Shown: piece by piece, positions 1-15,010 of the stretch
Numbering within the stretch: position 1 is the first letter of the stretch
Layout of the letters: each line of letters begins with the position of its first letter
Assembly (NCBI RefSeq): GCF_017654505.1
Contig: NC_054535.1
Span: forward strand, 42,243,164 to 42,307,163
From: Polyodon spathula
Lineage: Eukaryota; Chordata; Actinopteri; Acipenseriformes; Polyodontidae
DNA length: 64,000 bases
Reading direction: 5' to 3'
The notes under the pieces: model-generated
Seen by the model: only the letters and a program-made list of their open reading frames with translations
What the model was told of the DNA's origin: nothing
Databases searched by the model: none
Position numbers and translations under genes: made by a program

Positions 1-1857
<1,857 letters not shown>

Positions 1858-2891
1858 TGCAAGCATCTACAACACATGTGTGACATTGTAATACATGACA
1901 GTGGCCTCATTAACAGGTTGTCATATGCTAAGATGAACTGCTAACAAGCAACCTCAGAATAACCATTCAAACTCCACAGCATTTTATAAGTGTGGTTTCT
2001 AGTCCTCCCTTGAGTAGGTTAAATGAGCAGAGAGCTGAAAAACATTTATTTTTTCAAAAAAAGCTGTGACTTGGGTGCAACAGAAACTGCAAGAATTTCT
2101 GAAAATCCAATCAAATAAATGTTCTCAAATAACTTGTCTGAATATAATCCACATCCACAAACAAATTAGGATTTCACACATTCATTTTTATAAGTAAACC
2201 TCACAAATCACCTTTGCCAACAGGGTGTCTTAACTTACAGTAGATGTCCTCTACTGTAAGCTAACTGGGCTTTAGAAACTACAGCAAACGCACACACTAC
2301 TGTACCTAACTGCCTCTCATTTACGGTCTTAAGGTTTAACGGTTGGTTTCATAGACCCCAGTTCGCACTAATTTTGAGGACCATAAGTAAGGAAAGAGCT
2401 GTAAGAGGTGTTTTAGGACACTGGCTGTTTAGATCGTAAAAAGAGACCATGTTGTTGAGTAGCCATGGCTTGGGAGAGTTTCTGGTGTCCTGTGTAAATT
2501 ATTTAGCAGGTAATGCCTGCTGTGTCAGATATTAATTCCTAAAGGTTACATTGAAATGGATAAGTGGTGACAGTCTGTTGGAGTCTCAAGATTCACATAC
2601 AGTTACTCATCAGTAGGCATCACTGCAGTTGCTGTTTTCTACTGAATTGAACGGGCTTCCAAGTGCTGGAGTATAACAGTGGCTACACAACTACACCTTT
2701 CTTTAAACAGATAAAAACATGAATTTGTTCCTTACAATTTAATTTGATTTAGCATCTAATTATGACATAATCAAATTGAGTTTTGTAATGCCCTTAATCA
2801 TTTTCATTATTTTATTTTTTTCTGAAAGCTAAGCTTGCTTGCCAGTTATATTCACACAAGAAAATTAACAGCAGTATAAATGACGAATTAC

Positions 2892-2993
2892 CATCTGGAA
2901 AGCATCTTCACGTGTGCCATCTGAATCTCTGTTACTGGTCACTGAGATTTCAGCGGCTGTGTTTCTTGGGGATTCCTGGGCCATTTTAGTCTC
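2892..2993 (-). CDS. ARFIP1: ARFIP1 (arfaptin-1), first coding exon
   Basis: On the minus strand a polypyrimidine tract and CTAG acceptor end at 2994. Nine bases of 5' UTR follow, then ATG at 2984-2982 and 31 codons up to a GTAATT donor after 2892 (phase 0). The peptide begins MAQESPRNTAAEI and continues with a Ser/Asp-rich stretch; this matches the N-terminus of vertebrate arfaptin-1 as I remember it (MAQESPKNSAAEIPVTSN). Arfaptin-1 is a crescent-shaped AH/BAR-domain protein that binds ARF1/ARL1 at the trans-Golgi and acts in secretory-granule and carrier formation. This exon encodes only the disordered leader. The AH/BAR exons lie off the left end. The divergent position relative to TIGD4 supports the call. 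Confidence 0.93.
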
Positions 2994-3331
2994 CTAGAAA
3001 AAAAAAATGAAAATGATGGTTTGAACTCAAAGCCAGTTCTAAACACGTAATAGGCTGTCATGCAGTTAGTGCTTTATTCTCTGTGTGAAAAGAATTAACA
3101 CCTTGAATTGATTAAGTGTGAATACAACCGAAAACCTGATGCATCTCTTATGCAAACTCCAACACCTACGTCTGGTTGACATTAGAACATGGTGTTCCTC
3201 ACTGTAGTGACGTGGTGAAACTGACTGAAAACAGTTACTAAACTTTAAAACTCAATCATATACTAATTCAATAAAAACAGACATTTCTAATGTTGTACTC
3301 CAATAGAAACTTTCTTTAAATCTCTATACTG

Positions 3332-3390
<59 letters not shown>

Positions 3391-5847
3391 CACATTTGCC
3401 TAAATTGACTTCTGTTTCTTTTTAGTACTACAACACAAAATATTCTGAGACTTATTGTATTAACTGCTACACCTGACTCATAATTTACTGTAAGTAAGCA
3501 ATGCTCTTCTCAAACTGTAAAATAAGGAAGGCATAGCTTGATGCTTTATTTCAAATGAGCATTCTTGTTTCATCATTAGAAATTTTAAAACAGTTTGTAT
3601 GAACTCTATCGTGTTCAAAAAGTTGCTCTGTCAAAACTTTGAAAAAAACATTATGCATAACAAAATAGACAGATACACAGATAGAAAACGTAACATGGTA
3701 CAATTGTACACACACAGTTGTCAGAGCTGTGAACACCAACAGTAATAAACTGCTGATGCTCCCTATTATAAACACTGGTTGAGAGTACTGTGAGAGTACA
3801 ATAGTTTCCTCAATTCTTGCTGAACTTCAACCTGGGGCCATCTCCTCTGAAAAAAATATCTATGGGTGTCTGAACCCTTTGCCGACATCAAAAAGAACAA
3901 AGTACACATATTTTACCTGGGTAAAAAAGAAAGTGCTTATACTACTACAACTACTACTATAATACTAAGAGACTAATGCGTCTTGTATCTGCCCAACACA
4001 CATCCACCATCATCAAGCTCTTGAGCAACATTAGTTTATTATTGAACAGAAAAGATTAGTTCAGAGATGGTAGGTCCTGCCAAAGTGTTTGTACACTGTG
4101 TTGTATGTACTCCGTGAGCAACTATTGCTGATAGTGTCACGTCTCAAGCATTAATATACTGCATCTTTCTAAACAAGGGATTTAGGGGAGCTCCCTAATA
4201 AAAGCTGAATCTCAAAACAACAATTGTGTGAATATAGTAATTGTTACAACTGTGTGAAATGGTATTTAAAACAGGATTAATTTATCCAACTTTTTACATA
4301 TCTGCACTTACTCTGGTCCCACTGCAGTCGGATACACGACGAACTACTGTAATACTATAATAACAACAACCATAAATGCATTACAGTACAAGCCAAAGAA
4401 GGGGGATCATGCTATATATATATATTAATAAAATCTGTAGTCCTTGTAATTGTTAAAGGTTAGAAGTGCTAAATACTCCTTCTCAGTATCTAGGCTAGTA
4501 GCTACTGCATTACTTGTTTAATGATTATTCTATCTGAAATAGCAGTCAAAGGACAGTAAACTCCACCTGCTGATATTTGTGAAAGAGGTGGAGCAGATTA
4601 ATGATTAATACTTGCAAAAAAACTCTACCGACTGTGTTGCAAGTCAATTTCAATAGTTTCACCACAAAAGCAGAAAAAAAAAATTGTTTGCCTCACTTAA
4701 TCACTGACGCAATGAAGACAAAATGGAAAAGTTGAAAAAATACGATTGCTGCCTAAGAAGATGTTTTCTTGAATATCCAGTGGAATTACTGTTTATTTAA
4801 AAAAAATAAACAGAGTAGCCTACATAGAGAGAGAGTAAGTAAGGTTGCCGGAGTTGAAAGGTCACATAATCTCAGGACTACAATCCAGCCACTTATAATT
4901 CAATTATCAGAGCAGCAGACCACCCAGAACGCCTGCCAAATCATACAATAGTAAGGGAATGTTATAAATAAATAAATAAATAAAATAAACACTTCATTAC
5001 ATTTAAAGATTCTTGCTCAACAGGCTACAGTGCATTCAATCTGGGAATGCTGCAAACAAATGAAATGCTTTTCTAAAATAAGTACAGTATAACAGTTTGA
5101 TTTGAGATGCTCAAGTGAATGGAAAAAGATTTCGTAACCATGCCTCAGGCATTACTATTCAAATACACTCCACCTCTGCACATTAAATCAGCAGCACATT
5201 TTGCATAAACATGCATAAGGTAACTCCTGATAATTCCATATTCCTGCTGTGCCCATTAACAGTAATAACTCACTGGTAATGAGTGCAGCAGTGGTGTAGT
5301 CCTAAACCTGAAAGCACCCGAAAGCCAAAAAAACATAAATTATACAGATTCACGTTTTATTTGTTAATTGAGCTTGAGGTAACTTTTAATATGTAATGCA
5401 TGCGTTTACAGACTACTCCTCCAGCCAAATTTGGCTTGTTTTGGAAGCATTTAGCAGGTAAATATTGCCTTTGGAGGTTTGGTTATTTATCGTGTTTTTT
5501 TATTTTTTTTATTATGCCTTTCGTTTATGAGGTCATCACCAGCACAGAAGTTTAGCCACCACGATCCTTTTTAAATATTTTTTTAAAGACTGTCTCCGCT
5601 AACAGATCTGGACAATTTGGTTCTGGTACTGTAAATTGTGAGAAACAAAAACAAGCAAACAAGATAAACAAATAGTTTATAACATTTGTTTTTTTTTATT
5701 CTAAATTCTTATTTATGCTTTTGTAATATCTCAAATGTAAGTGCGTTTTTCAGCTGGTTTAAAAAAACAAAATTGGCTACTTTTCGGTGGGGCATTGCAA
5801 AAAAAATGTCTGCCACCGCTGCCCTTGATTAACCTCCCAAGCTAAAG
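2994..5847. other. ARFIP1 5' intron, no gene seen
   Basis: AT-rich intronic sequence with a TA/CA microsatellite at 3331-3387 and short A- or T-runs. I see no exon with both a good acceptor and donor and no recognisable transposon protein. Confidence 0.45.
3331..3387. repeat. (TA)n-(CA)n microsatellite
   Basis: A short TA run passes directly into about 22 CA units. Confidence 0.97.
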
Positions 5848-6373
5848 CCCCTTTCACACTGTCATGCTGTTCCAGGGTCAGGACCCAGTGTCATGCAGGT
5901 TGGCTGCGCAGTTTCACACTGCTTTTGATAAAGTAGGGTTGACCTGGGTGACAGACATAAGTAAACAACATGCTTATCAATCCTCCAGAAGCAGCTTGTT
6001 ACCAACGCTTCCATCCAAGCTTCTCTGGATTGAACTGTCGATCCAGCTGTTGATCAGACCAAATGTTTCTTCATCCCTGCTGCAATCTGGCTCATGGTGT
6101 GTCTCAAGCAACAAAAATATGGCTAAACTGAATAAACAAAAACATTCCTTGCAGAAGTGAAACCTCCACACAGCCATGGTTGCTTGTTATTTCGTCGGCC
6201 GTCATGCATTTTGTCTCACTCAACGCAGGTCAAAGCATGTCAACCCACATCCTGAGGTGGGTCGCTGGGACCCGGGTTAACCCGGGTATGTCCCAGGTAC
6301 GTGGTTTCACGCTAAGCAGGATTGTGACCCAGTCCGGGTCCGGACCCGGGAAGAAGTACCAGTGTGAAAGGGG
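5848..6373. mobile_element. MITE with CCCCTTTCACACTG inverted termini
   Basis: The left end reads CCCCTTTCACACTG and the right end is its reverse complement with one mismatch (CAGTGTGAAAGGGG), giving a 526-bp element. Subterminal parts also share GGGTC/GGACCC motifs in inverted orientation. There is no coding capacity for a transposase. An 18-bp perfect palindrome (ACCCGGGTTAACCCGGGT, 6270-6287) lies in the right half. I cannot see a clear target duplication, so the superfamily is open (PIF/Harbinger-like or hAT-like). Confidence 0.7.
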
Positions 6374-7258
6374 TAGAAGTCAGAGACACAAGAAAAAAAG
6401 TTAACATGGACACACATCCCAGCCCACCGGCACCTCATTCCTCTCCCAACAAATCATAGCTTAACATACACTTTTCCTTGCAAATTTACAATGTTGCCCC
6501 CAGGGTACAAAGTGTCATATTAAGTCAGTTGCAAGGGCAGTCGTTCATTCCAATACATGCGCCTCTGCACTAGCCGATATACAAAGCAGCTTTAAACCCA
6601 TGTTTATCTCCACAGGTGTAGGATGCGCTTTTGCTGTCGTCTTCATCAGCATTTTTACTAAAAACATTGTTAGCCTTATTAAACTTTAGTACTGTAGTTT
6701 GTAATAGAAGTTCCTAATGTTCTCTTCATTGCATCACAAGGACAACTGACTGAATTAGTCAATTGTGCGGGAATCAGGAGATGTATGTGACTTGACTCTA
6801 AAAATATTTAAAATATACTCCGGTTATCGGAGACTCCAATTCGTGTACCATTAGAAGTGGCAAGTAGGAAATCAGACACTGATTTTTTTGTTCCGAGTGC
6901 CTATTTAATGGCATGGTGCAGAAAGACTATTTTGATTTTCACATGGAAAAGAGATTGCGTCATCAGTGCTCATGCACCAAAATTACAGCGTTTCAGTGCT
7001 ATAGAAGCATTTTCATAATGAGTCGGTAAAGATTCTAAGTCAAGATTTGTCTATAGAAAAAAAGTAAGAGAACAGTGTTCTGACTCGACTACACCACTGA
7101 TACACAAATACATAACTACAGCTCTTGGATCTACTAGTCTTCTGTATTAGTCTTTTTAAATAGGCCAAACAAATTGTAAACCAAATTACAATGTATTTTT
7201 TCAAAAGAAAAAAGCCTGTTTCACCACTGCAAACCATTCTCTTAAAAACTATTATTCT

Positions 7259-7612
7259 GGGAGCTCCCGAGTGGCTAGGGTCGGCCAGGGTGTCTTCAGT
7301 TCACCGTGCACCCGTAATCTGGCTGGGCACCTGCGGGCCTGCCTGTAAATTGCCTAGAACTGCGTGGTCCTCTGACGTTGTAGCTGTGAGATGGCTGCAT
7401 GGTGGGCCTCCAGAGTGAAAAGAAGCAGATGGCTGACGGCACACGTTTCGGAGGATGCGTGTGTACGTCTTCGTCCCTCCCGAGACAGTGCGGGGGTGGT
7501 AGCGGTGAGCCGGGTTGAAATAAACAATAATTGGGCTTACCAAATTGGGGAGAAAATAAGAAAATAATTGGAGATTCCAAATTTAAAAAAAAACAAACAA
7601 ACAAAAAAAAAA
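7259..7612 (+). mobile_element. tRNA-derived SINE, head internally deleted
   Basis: Starts with GGGAGCTCCCGAGTGGC, the head shared with the other SINE copies of this window. It then jumps to the body ('ctagggtcggccagggtgtc'), so the tRNA-like part with the B box is missing. The body continues to a tail of 'caaattggggagaaaataag' type and an A-rich 3' end. The full-length relatives are on the minus strand at 40151-40547 and 40848-41171. Confidence 0.8.
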
Positions 7613-9788
7613 ACCCCACACACAACACTCTTATTCTTCTCATGCTAAGACTTTAGACTGATCTGTGTCAATGCTCTGGTGATACCAGCCTGCCCAGAGC
7701 TCCCTACCACTGTAGAGGTCAACTTGTAAATGCTAAATCTTGTATATCATTTTTTAGAAGAGCCACACACTGAGATAGCTATTGACAACCGCACAGCAGG
7801 GAATTCAAATGAATTGAAAACTAAAATGTTTTTGCATGCATGTATTGAGGGAGCAGGATTACCAGCAAGTATCAAATGACTCTGATCTACTATACCTATT
7901 CATAGATACATCACAAAAATGAATGAAAGATCAACAGGCATTACAAACATACCAACAAACAATATGAAAGTAGCATGCACTTTCATTTAAAAGGCTGGTC
8001 CGATGGAGTTATTAATGCAAATGGAATCCCTGACATTTTGTAAAAAAGCTCTCATGCCATTGACGGTTCTGGGGAACAGACTGCTACAGATTTCCACCAC
8101 TTCTCTGAAGAAATCAGAGGCTGCAATCACTAAAGTATTGTAATGCATTCCTTCAGAACAATTGAAAACCCTTGCAGACAAGTCAAAGCACTGCTATACT
8201 GGACGTCTCTTTGTTGCTGAAATTGAACTAGGGGCCGTCCCTGCTGAAAAAAAAAAAAAACATGAAAAGGAAATTAATAGATTTTCTAAAATGCAGTATA
8301 AAAGTGGTACAATCTCAAAACAAATTGCCTCAAGAAATTTCACCAAAAGAAGCCTACAGACAACAGTATGGAATGTGTTTCCACTGCTTTGTGCAACCCC
8401 TGCATTAAAAACATTATATGATTTAAAAAAGAAATGGTTAAGACTACGAAGCACATTATTATCATTATTATTATTATTATTATTGAAATATTAAGCATCC
8501 AGTCGCACCCTCTTGTGGTTAGAAATTGCATACAAGATAAAACATGGCAGAAGGCAAAAAAGGAACAAGGACAAAGACGAATTATGTTTTATAAAAAAAA
8601 AGTACCCCAAAAAATACATGTTGTCAGACAAAAATAGACTAAAAATAAATGGCATTCTACAATTCTGATGCAGCAGGGGTAGACTAATTTGTACACAGGG
8701 CACAATCACCATTAATGTCCATGCTGAGCTTCAGTCCATAAAGATAATTATACATAAAGTATCAGTTTAATTGTAAAATAACAATGACTTAGAACTCCCT
8801 GTATCAATATTCTCACTACAAATGTCCCAATACAGAAGATGGTGTAACCAAAAGTGTAGTACTGTACTATTAGTACTAAAAATAAAAAATATATATAATG
8901 ACAGACTATTTGACTGGAAGTCTTTATCAATGTCTTGAATACATTTTTATTTTAGTATTACTAAATATATACCACCTTTTGTTATTCTAGAAGAAATACC
9001 CTAGACTGTACTACAAATTGCAAACTGTACATTACATTTGTATTTAAAACATTACAAAGGCCAAAGACTTAGGATGGGAAAAGGCACAGTTCTCACAACT
9101 TATCTTAGCAAAACAATTACTTAGATTCTACCACTTTTTCCTTTTAATGTTTGTTTTGTGCAATAAATCAACCCACTTAATTTCACAACTTTGATACTTT
9201 TCTCTTTTCTTTATATAGGCTGCCATCTAGTGGCTAGCTAAAGAACTACACTTATCAAATAACAAACAAATTCCCTTTAAATCGCATATTTAGATTTTAA
9301 ATAACGGAAAACAAAACTATGCACATTGCTGAATTAGCAGATGGATAGTATTTTCAGTGTGTTCAGGAAAAAGTTGTCCCTCCAAATTTTGCTGATTTGT
9401 ATGTCATTTTATTAAAACATGACTGATGTACCATATATAAAGGCTTTTCATGACATAATTCTGTTCTGGGAACTTTTAACCTTTGTGTACCTTTAGACTT
9501 ATCGCATGCCTCTTAGAGAGTACAATATGTTAAACAAGCCAATCACTCATTACCAGATACAGCACATGATATCTCACAAGGACAATTTCAGATCAGGCCT
9601 TCACTGATGATACTGTTGCACTGACTAGTAGAAGCATGCAGACTCAGCATGGAGCTCCTGGGGAGTTGAAGTTGTCTTGCAGAAGACAAGGCAAATAGAA
9701 TAAGAGGTCACGGTGTACTTAACATTTTTTCTCCTTTTCTTTGTTTGTTGTTTCTACAACCTTTTTTTTTTTTTTTTTTTTTTTTATT
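7613..9788. other. Intronic/intergenic, no gene seen
   Basis: AT-rich sequence with a (TTA)n tract near 8457-8484 and a long T-run at 9762-9785. Open frames on both strands near 7987-8640 have no recognisable domain and carry homopolymers. I annotate nothing here. Confidence 0.4.
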
Positions 9789-10246
9789 CGATACTAGCTG
9801 AAGTACCCGCCGTTGCCCAGGGAAATTCAACATTTCAAGCATGACAAATTGGGGAACAGTAGCGTTATGGTTTCCTAAAAGTTACCGATCTTGGGTGTCG
9901 CACAATGCGCTCTGACCCCTTTCCCTTTTTTAACAATGTTTTTTTTTTTTTTGGTTTTTGCCATTTTTACATTTTTTTAAATTTTTGTTCTTTTTATTTA
10001 TTTTTTGGTTTTGTGGGTTTCTTTAATTTGAGATGCATGGCTACTGTAGTGATCCAGCAATGGGGTTACTAAATAAAGTACCCCGGGGGTTCAAAATTTT
10101 GGATCCGAACATAGCCCTTGACCTTCCCCTGGATGAAAGAGGTGGCTGTGTAAAGTTTGGCTGCACTGGCTCCTGCGAGGTCCGAATGCGTAAAGGAACA
10201 GAGAGACAGACAAACTTTCTTCTTTATATATTACTAAGATTAAGAT
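9789..10246 (+). repeat. Dispersed repeat, 'tagctgaagtacccg...gttgccc' type
   Basis: Begins with the phrase 'actagctgaagtacccgccg' followed by 'ttgcccaggg'. It ends with 'cagagagacagacaaacttt' and then 'atattactaagat'. I recognise this start/end combination as a dispersed repeat seen in several animal genomes, but I cannot name its class. The ends share weak inverted similarity (GATACTAG against CTAAGAT). The 80-codon open frame inside (10033-10275) is not conserved coding sequence that I know. Confidence 0.5.
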
Positions 10247-11286
10247 GTGAGAAAACAGGTGCTTCCTCGTTTTAAGAGTGCTGTCTCGGGCATTCTTTGT
10301 AAACTAGGCCGACTGAGATTTGATAGTGTACGTCGACAGACTTACGAAGTGGGAAAGTTAATAAAAAATAAAAATAAAAAAAAGCTTAAGAGCTGAATCA
10401 ATAACAATTATACTGCATACCTCTCCTAGTTCATCAGCAAATAGAGATTCTGTTACCTGACTCAATCATCTTTTATGACACCACAGGCTTTATTGACCGG
10501 GTTGGGTAATTTAAAACCAGACCTCCAACAGTAAGTGTGACAATGAATGTCTTTTTAGCATTTGTAATATGCAATTCTGTTATTTAAGTGTAGTATTTTA
10601 ATAATATGTTTATTTAATTACTTTTTTTTATTACAATTGTTTTAACATTTATATCTTACTATAAACAATTAACAAAATTAAATTGTGTGACCGAACTGCA
10701 GGAAACACGATTATACAAAGTAAAAACGCCTACACTTTGCTAAGCAAATAAATCATGTTTATAATAACACACTAATTAAAGAAATAGGAGCATGCTGTAA
10801 AAAGCATGTGCAGCAATGTTCTGTATTCATGGGGTGCAAAAGGCTAAAATAAATGTTTAAAATTAAATAATCAAACGCCAAGCACTCACCAAATGTCAGC
10901 TATCTAGCTTGTATCTATTATTAAAATCCTTTTAATAGAAACTGTAGAACAAGAGAATTCATGCTCATGCAGACGCACTGCTGCCACTGGCCTTCGTTAG
11001 TGCAATACAAACACACACAAAAAATACACACCGGATAGACATCCAAGTGCCTTAGACACTAATTGTTCAGTTAACTTTCAATTATACAATAACATCCATC
11101 AATTAATTATAACAAGCAATTTCAGTCTCTTGCTGAAACGCTGTTGGTCCAAAACAGTTACAATATCTATTCAAACATATATAAAACACAACAATAACCA
11201 CCACTGTAATATGTTGAATGACTACAAAACTAGCCAATAGATCCGTAACAGAAAGCAATATGTTACTCTAATGGATAAACAAATTA
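10247..11286. other. Intronic/intergenic, nothing recognised
   Basis: AT-rich DNA without clear exon, repeat or RNA signals. Confidence 0.4.
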
Positions 11287-11832
11287 CTATGTATTAGTAT
11301 GTATCGAAGAGGCTTCCCTTTGCAATAAGTTTATTACGCTCTCCACCCTGACCTGGGGTATTAACAAATTCAATCCCCATAAATCCGAGACTGCAAACAC
11401 TATGTTGTTTTTCATTAACGGTCTAGCTATAGGTGATCGTATGTCCTTATTTCTAACAGCACTTCTGTGTTCACTTATACGTGTATACGGGCATTTCAAC
11501 AAATAGACTACAAATTTAGAGAAACAAGTGATCCTACATCTTACTTTAAATTGCTCATTAGTTTTAGGATGAGTAATTGTATCACTTTTTACCACTGCAT
11601 TGCAATATGCACAATTGTAACAAGGAAAGTTACCCTATGGTATTGTTGTTAGAAAATGAGGAGGAATAAAAAGCAGAAGGTGTCTGCTTAACAAATACAT
11701 TTCTCTTTTTTTTTGCCAAAAAAAACCCATAAAGTGTGGAAGATTCTGCACAACAGATCTTAATTTGGGATCGGTTGACAATATGTGCCAATGAGTACGT
11801 TTTTTTTTTTTTATCATATTTGAAATAGGCAA
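11287..11832 (-). pseudogene. Penelope-like retroelement fragment (GIY-YIG linker region)
   Basis: Minus-strand reading, in two frames. The upstream piece (11832-11635) contains KKRTHWHILSTDPKL, the 'HWHIL..DP.L' motif that follows the reverse transcriptase in Penelope-like elements. The downstream piece (about 11640-11287) starts with PCYNCAYCNAV, a CxxCxxC zinc-binding motif. It then has a 'THP.T...F......TC' stretch, VVYLLKCP, and RISEHRSAVRNKD..SP, ending LLQREAS. These match the linker and the start and end of a GIY-YIG endonuclease, but the segment that should carry the GIY/YIG residues between CPY and RISEHRS is deleted. At least one frameshift separates the pieces. It is a dead relic. 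Confidence 0.78.
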
Positions 11833-12880
11833 ATAAGCAGAAACAAAAGTTACAGAATCTTTACTTTAGTCTGATGCATAAGTAAGTGATCTCTATTAAG
11901 AGTCATACATTTGGATAATGCCTTATTGACCCAAGTATATTTACATCCTTTCACCAAAAGTGAGTTTTATAAAAAAAAAATATATTTTTTGGCTTCACCT
12001 TCAAGAATAATAGTGGGTTGAATTTGTTTGGCTGGGCGTGAGTTTGGAAGGAAATACTTGGAAGTTCAAGACGTGCAGATGGTATTACAGAAAGATAAAC
12101 ACATATAGATATTCCTTCATGTTTGTTTCACGCAGTACACATACGCTGGACAAGGGAAATAATGGCAGATGTCAAAGTGGATATGAGTATGGCAGTGATG
12201 AAGCCAATTTGCTTGAAAACATAAAAGGTAGACACGACATTTTCAAAGGATTAAAAAAAAATCTGGAATTGATCTGATGCGATCAGAAACCAAGAGGCAC
12301 TGTAAACTGTGCTTGCTAGTACGACTGTTCTTTTTTACGTTTAGCATTTTTTCATTTTTTCATGCTTTTTTTTTTTTTTTTTTTTTTAACAATGGTTTAA
12401 TTAAACAGCCAAAATTGTTTATGCCAGACTTCTTAGAAAGTCTAACAAAACGGCTGATTTATACTGTCGATTCGTTGTAGATATTACTAAAGGCACCCAA
12501 CATGCAGGTATCACAAAGTCCACAAACTAAACAAAAACAAAGCAAAACATTAAAAAAAAAAAAAGTTCTGCACCATATAAAACAGAGCTGATTTTACCAG
12601 TGGTTGGTAGTTTGAGAAGAAGGCCTGTGTTGCTCTCCAAGTTGCTGCAGTCTCATTGTACAGTATACAACACCTACACCGTCCAGGGTTATTGCGGGCA
12701 GACATTTATATCGGACAAATAGCGTTTGCCATTCCCACTGATTTCAATAGCAAAGGCACTGTTTATACCGCATTAAGCATGCTGTATTTTTCGGGCAAAT
12801 TCAGCTGTTTGGATCTTATGTGCCATTCACATAGATTTAAATAAACAAAGCTTTGACTGAGCGATTTCCCATGTACTTAC
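11833..12880. other. ARFIP1 5' intron, no gene seen
   Basis: AT-rich, with T-runs at 12367-12388 and A-runs near 12550. No supported exon. Confidence 0.4.
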
Positions 12881-12951
12881 CTTGGCTATTTAATCCTTGT
12901 ACGCAGTGTCGGATTTACAGTTTGAAAAAACAGCACTGACAGCAAGCATGG
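12881..12951 (-). other. ARFIP1: Candidate untranslated exon of ARFIP1
   Basis: On the minus strand a strong pyrimidine tract with acceptor (TTTTTCTCCTTTCAG) is followed by 71 bases and an excellent donor (CAAG|GTAAGT). The exon has no long open frame, which suits a 5' UTR exon. It lies on the same strand as the ARFIP1 ATG exon, between that exon and the candidate first exon at 27411. This is inferred from splice signals only. Confidence 0.45.
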
Positions 12952-13190
12952 CTGAAAGGAGAAAAACGATGCAGATCAGCACACAAATTGCCCCCCTAAC
13001 TCTGTCAGTTAGCAAACAACCTTGAACCTTGCTTCAAAAAAACTGGATTTTCTGTAGTTGAGGAGACGAGTGCTGATGAAAATACAACCGAACTGAAACT
13101 CTGACAACATTTCCTATTTTTTGTGCGTGCTGCGCTTTTAATACTGTGGCGTGTTATGGAGCAGCATTCGGAAATAGAGCCGAATTGGGA

Positions 13191-13222
<32 letters not shown>

Positions 13223-13444
13223 CTGACAGTTTTCTGTCCATACACGCAAAAAAAAAAAAGACCGTCCCGGTGCGTATATCACAGAGTTCTTGCTGGAAAC
13301 AATTTGCAGTAATGTAGACTACCTGTACTGTATATTTCTGCACTTATATTTTATTACATTCATAGGTGTTAATAAAAATAAATTTTAAAAAAGTGTGTAA
13401 TGCGTGTCTTTACTAAAGATTTTTTTACCGCATTGCGACGTTCT

Positions 13445-13446
<2 letters not shown>

Positions 13447-13512
<66 letters not shown>
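13447..13512. repeat. (TA)n microsatellite
   Basis: About 65 bp of pure TA. Confidence 0.98.
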
Positions 13513-13515
<3 letters not shown>

Positions 13516-14641
13516 TACTGTAGTGGTGACTGGGGGACATTCTGAATGTCAGGTTATTGTGTGGGAGTTTATACCGCCATCGCTTACTGCGGGATAATCA
13601 CGCTAACACAAACACGCCCGTTCTAAGTGGTGGCAACTGTATAACGAGTTACTGTAAAAGGAGATACTGTTTTAGTAGACAGATTTCATTAAGTAAACAA
13701 TTATTCTAAAAAATCTTTTTAGAATGAAAAGTATCAATGCAAAACTGCTTTGCATTTCTTTGTCATCGTACAAAGTGAAAAACGGCAATTCATAAACGGT
13801 CAAAATCCTCCAAGGTAGCAAATCCGCAAATTTAACACCAACCAAAATGTCCCATTATACGGTATGTTCCTGCCCCTACAACACATTTAATTTAATTCAG
13901 GCCAGCCCGAGGAATGAAACTGGACCCTGCTCAAATTGGGATTACAACCCGGGTTATGTGGTTCATGGAAACCTGGTACAAGAAACAACTTTGTTAGCGT
14001 TTTCTTTTGTAATTAATACATCTGTTTTAATACATCTGAAACATCACACAGTCTAACAGTATTACCTCCATTCCCAAGCGTTAAACCCCCAAAAATCTGC
14101 GCTTAAAAATATACATTACTTTCGTGAATTGCATGTTCTTTGTTACCTTGAATATGTTTTTGATAAAGAATATTTCACTTGAAACCAACAATTGTTTTTT
14201 CTACTGATTTCGCGGAGGCATCCAGTTGCGCCCCACAACAGACTTCCACAAAGTAATACCAGAAGGCCAAGCTCTATGCCCACATGCACAGTACTGAACT
14301 TGTTCATTAGACCCTAGAAAAGAAAGCATTTAAACCACATCAACAAGAATAACATTGAAAAAAAAAAATAGGAATAGCAGTCCATGGCAACATGCAACTT
14401 GCTCTTAATTTGTCTTCCTTTTGTTAAATGAAATATACCAATAAAAGGATACTGGCTTATCTAAAGCTTTTAAACTAGCTGTGCATGCTTAATAAATACG
14501 AGTCTCCTCCTGTATGGATATGGTGTCTCCTTGCTAAAGCAAAAGTTTCCAAGCACTGTAACCTTGCATAACAGCACAAACAAGTCTGTACGTGTTGCTA
14601 TAAACCAATTTTTACTGAAATCTCATCACCTTTAAGATATG
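13513..14641. other. No gene seen
   Basis: Non-repetitive AT-rich sequence. Short open frames only. Confidence 0.4.
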
Positions 14642-14927
14642 GGGTCATTCCATATCAAATCAATGATAGATCACTTCATTAGAATTACACAAAAGCTGGC
14701 AGATATACTGTAACAGTATTGTACAGTACTGAGACCTGTTAAGTGTGAGGTCACAAGGTTACGTCCAAAAACTTGACCTAGAATAACTTTTCACTGATAA
14801 AAGAACTTCAAAACGAGAATTAACTTGCTCAATTCAACAAGTTATTCAAGGATGCGTTTTCTGACCTTGTATTATAAAAGTATAGTATGGGTCATACAGA
14901 CCACCAGCTTGTTGCACAAACTCAACA

Positions 14928-14961
<34 letters not shown>

Positions 14962-15010
14962 TTCATCAAAACTGGAGAACATTCTGGAATAATTTCACAC
15001 GGAATGACCC
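14642..15010. mobile_element. Degraded MITE with GGGTCATTCC termini
   Basis: The left end reads GGGTCATTCCATATCAAAT. The right end, reverse-complemented, reads GGGTCATTCCGTGTGAAAT. These are 19-bp imperfect inverted termini about 370 bp apart. A CA microsatellite (14929-14958) lies near the right end. No transposase. Confidence 0.6.
14929..14958. repeat. (CA)n microsatellite
   Basis: About 15 CA units. Confidence 0.95.
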
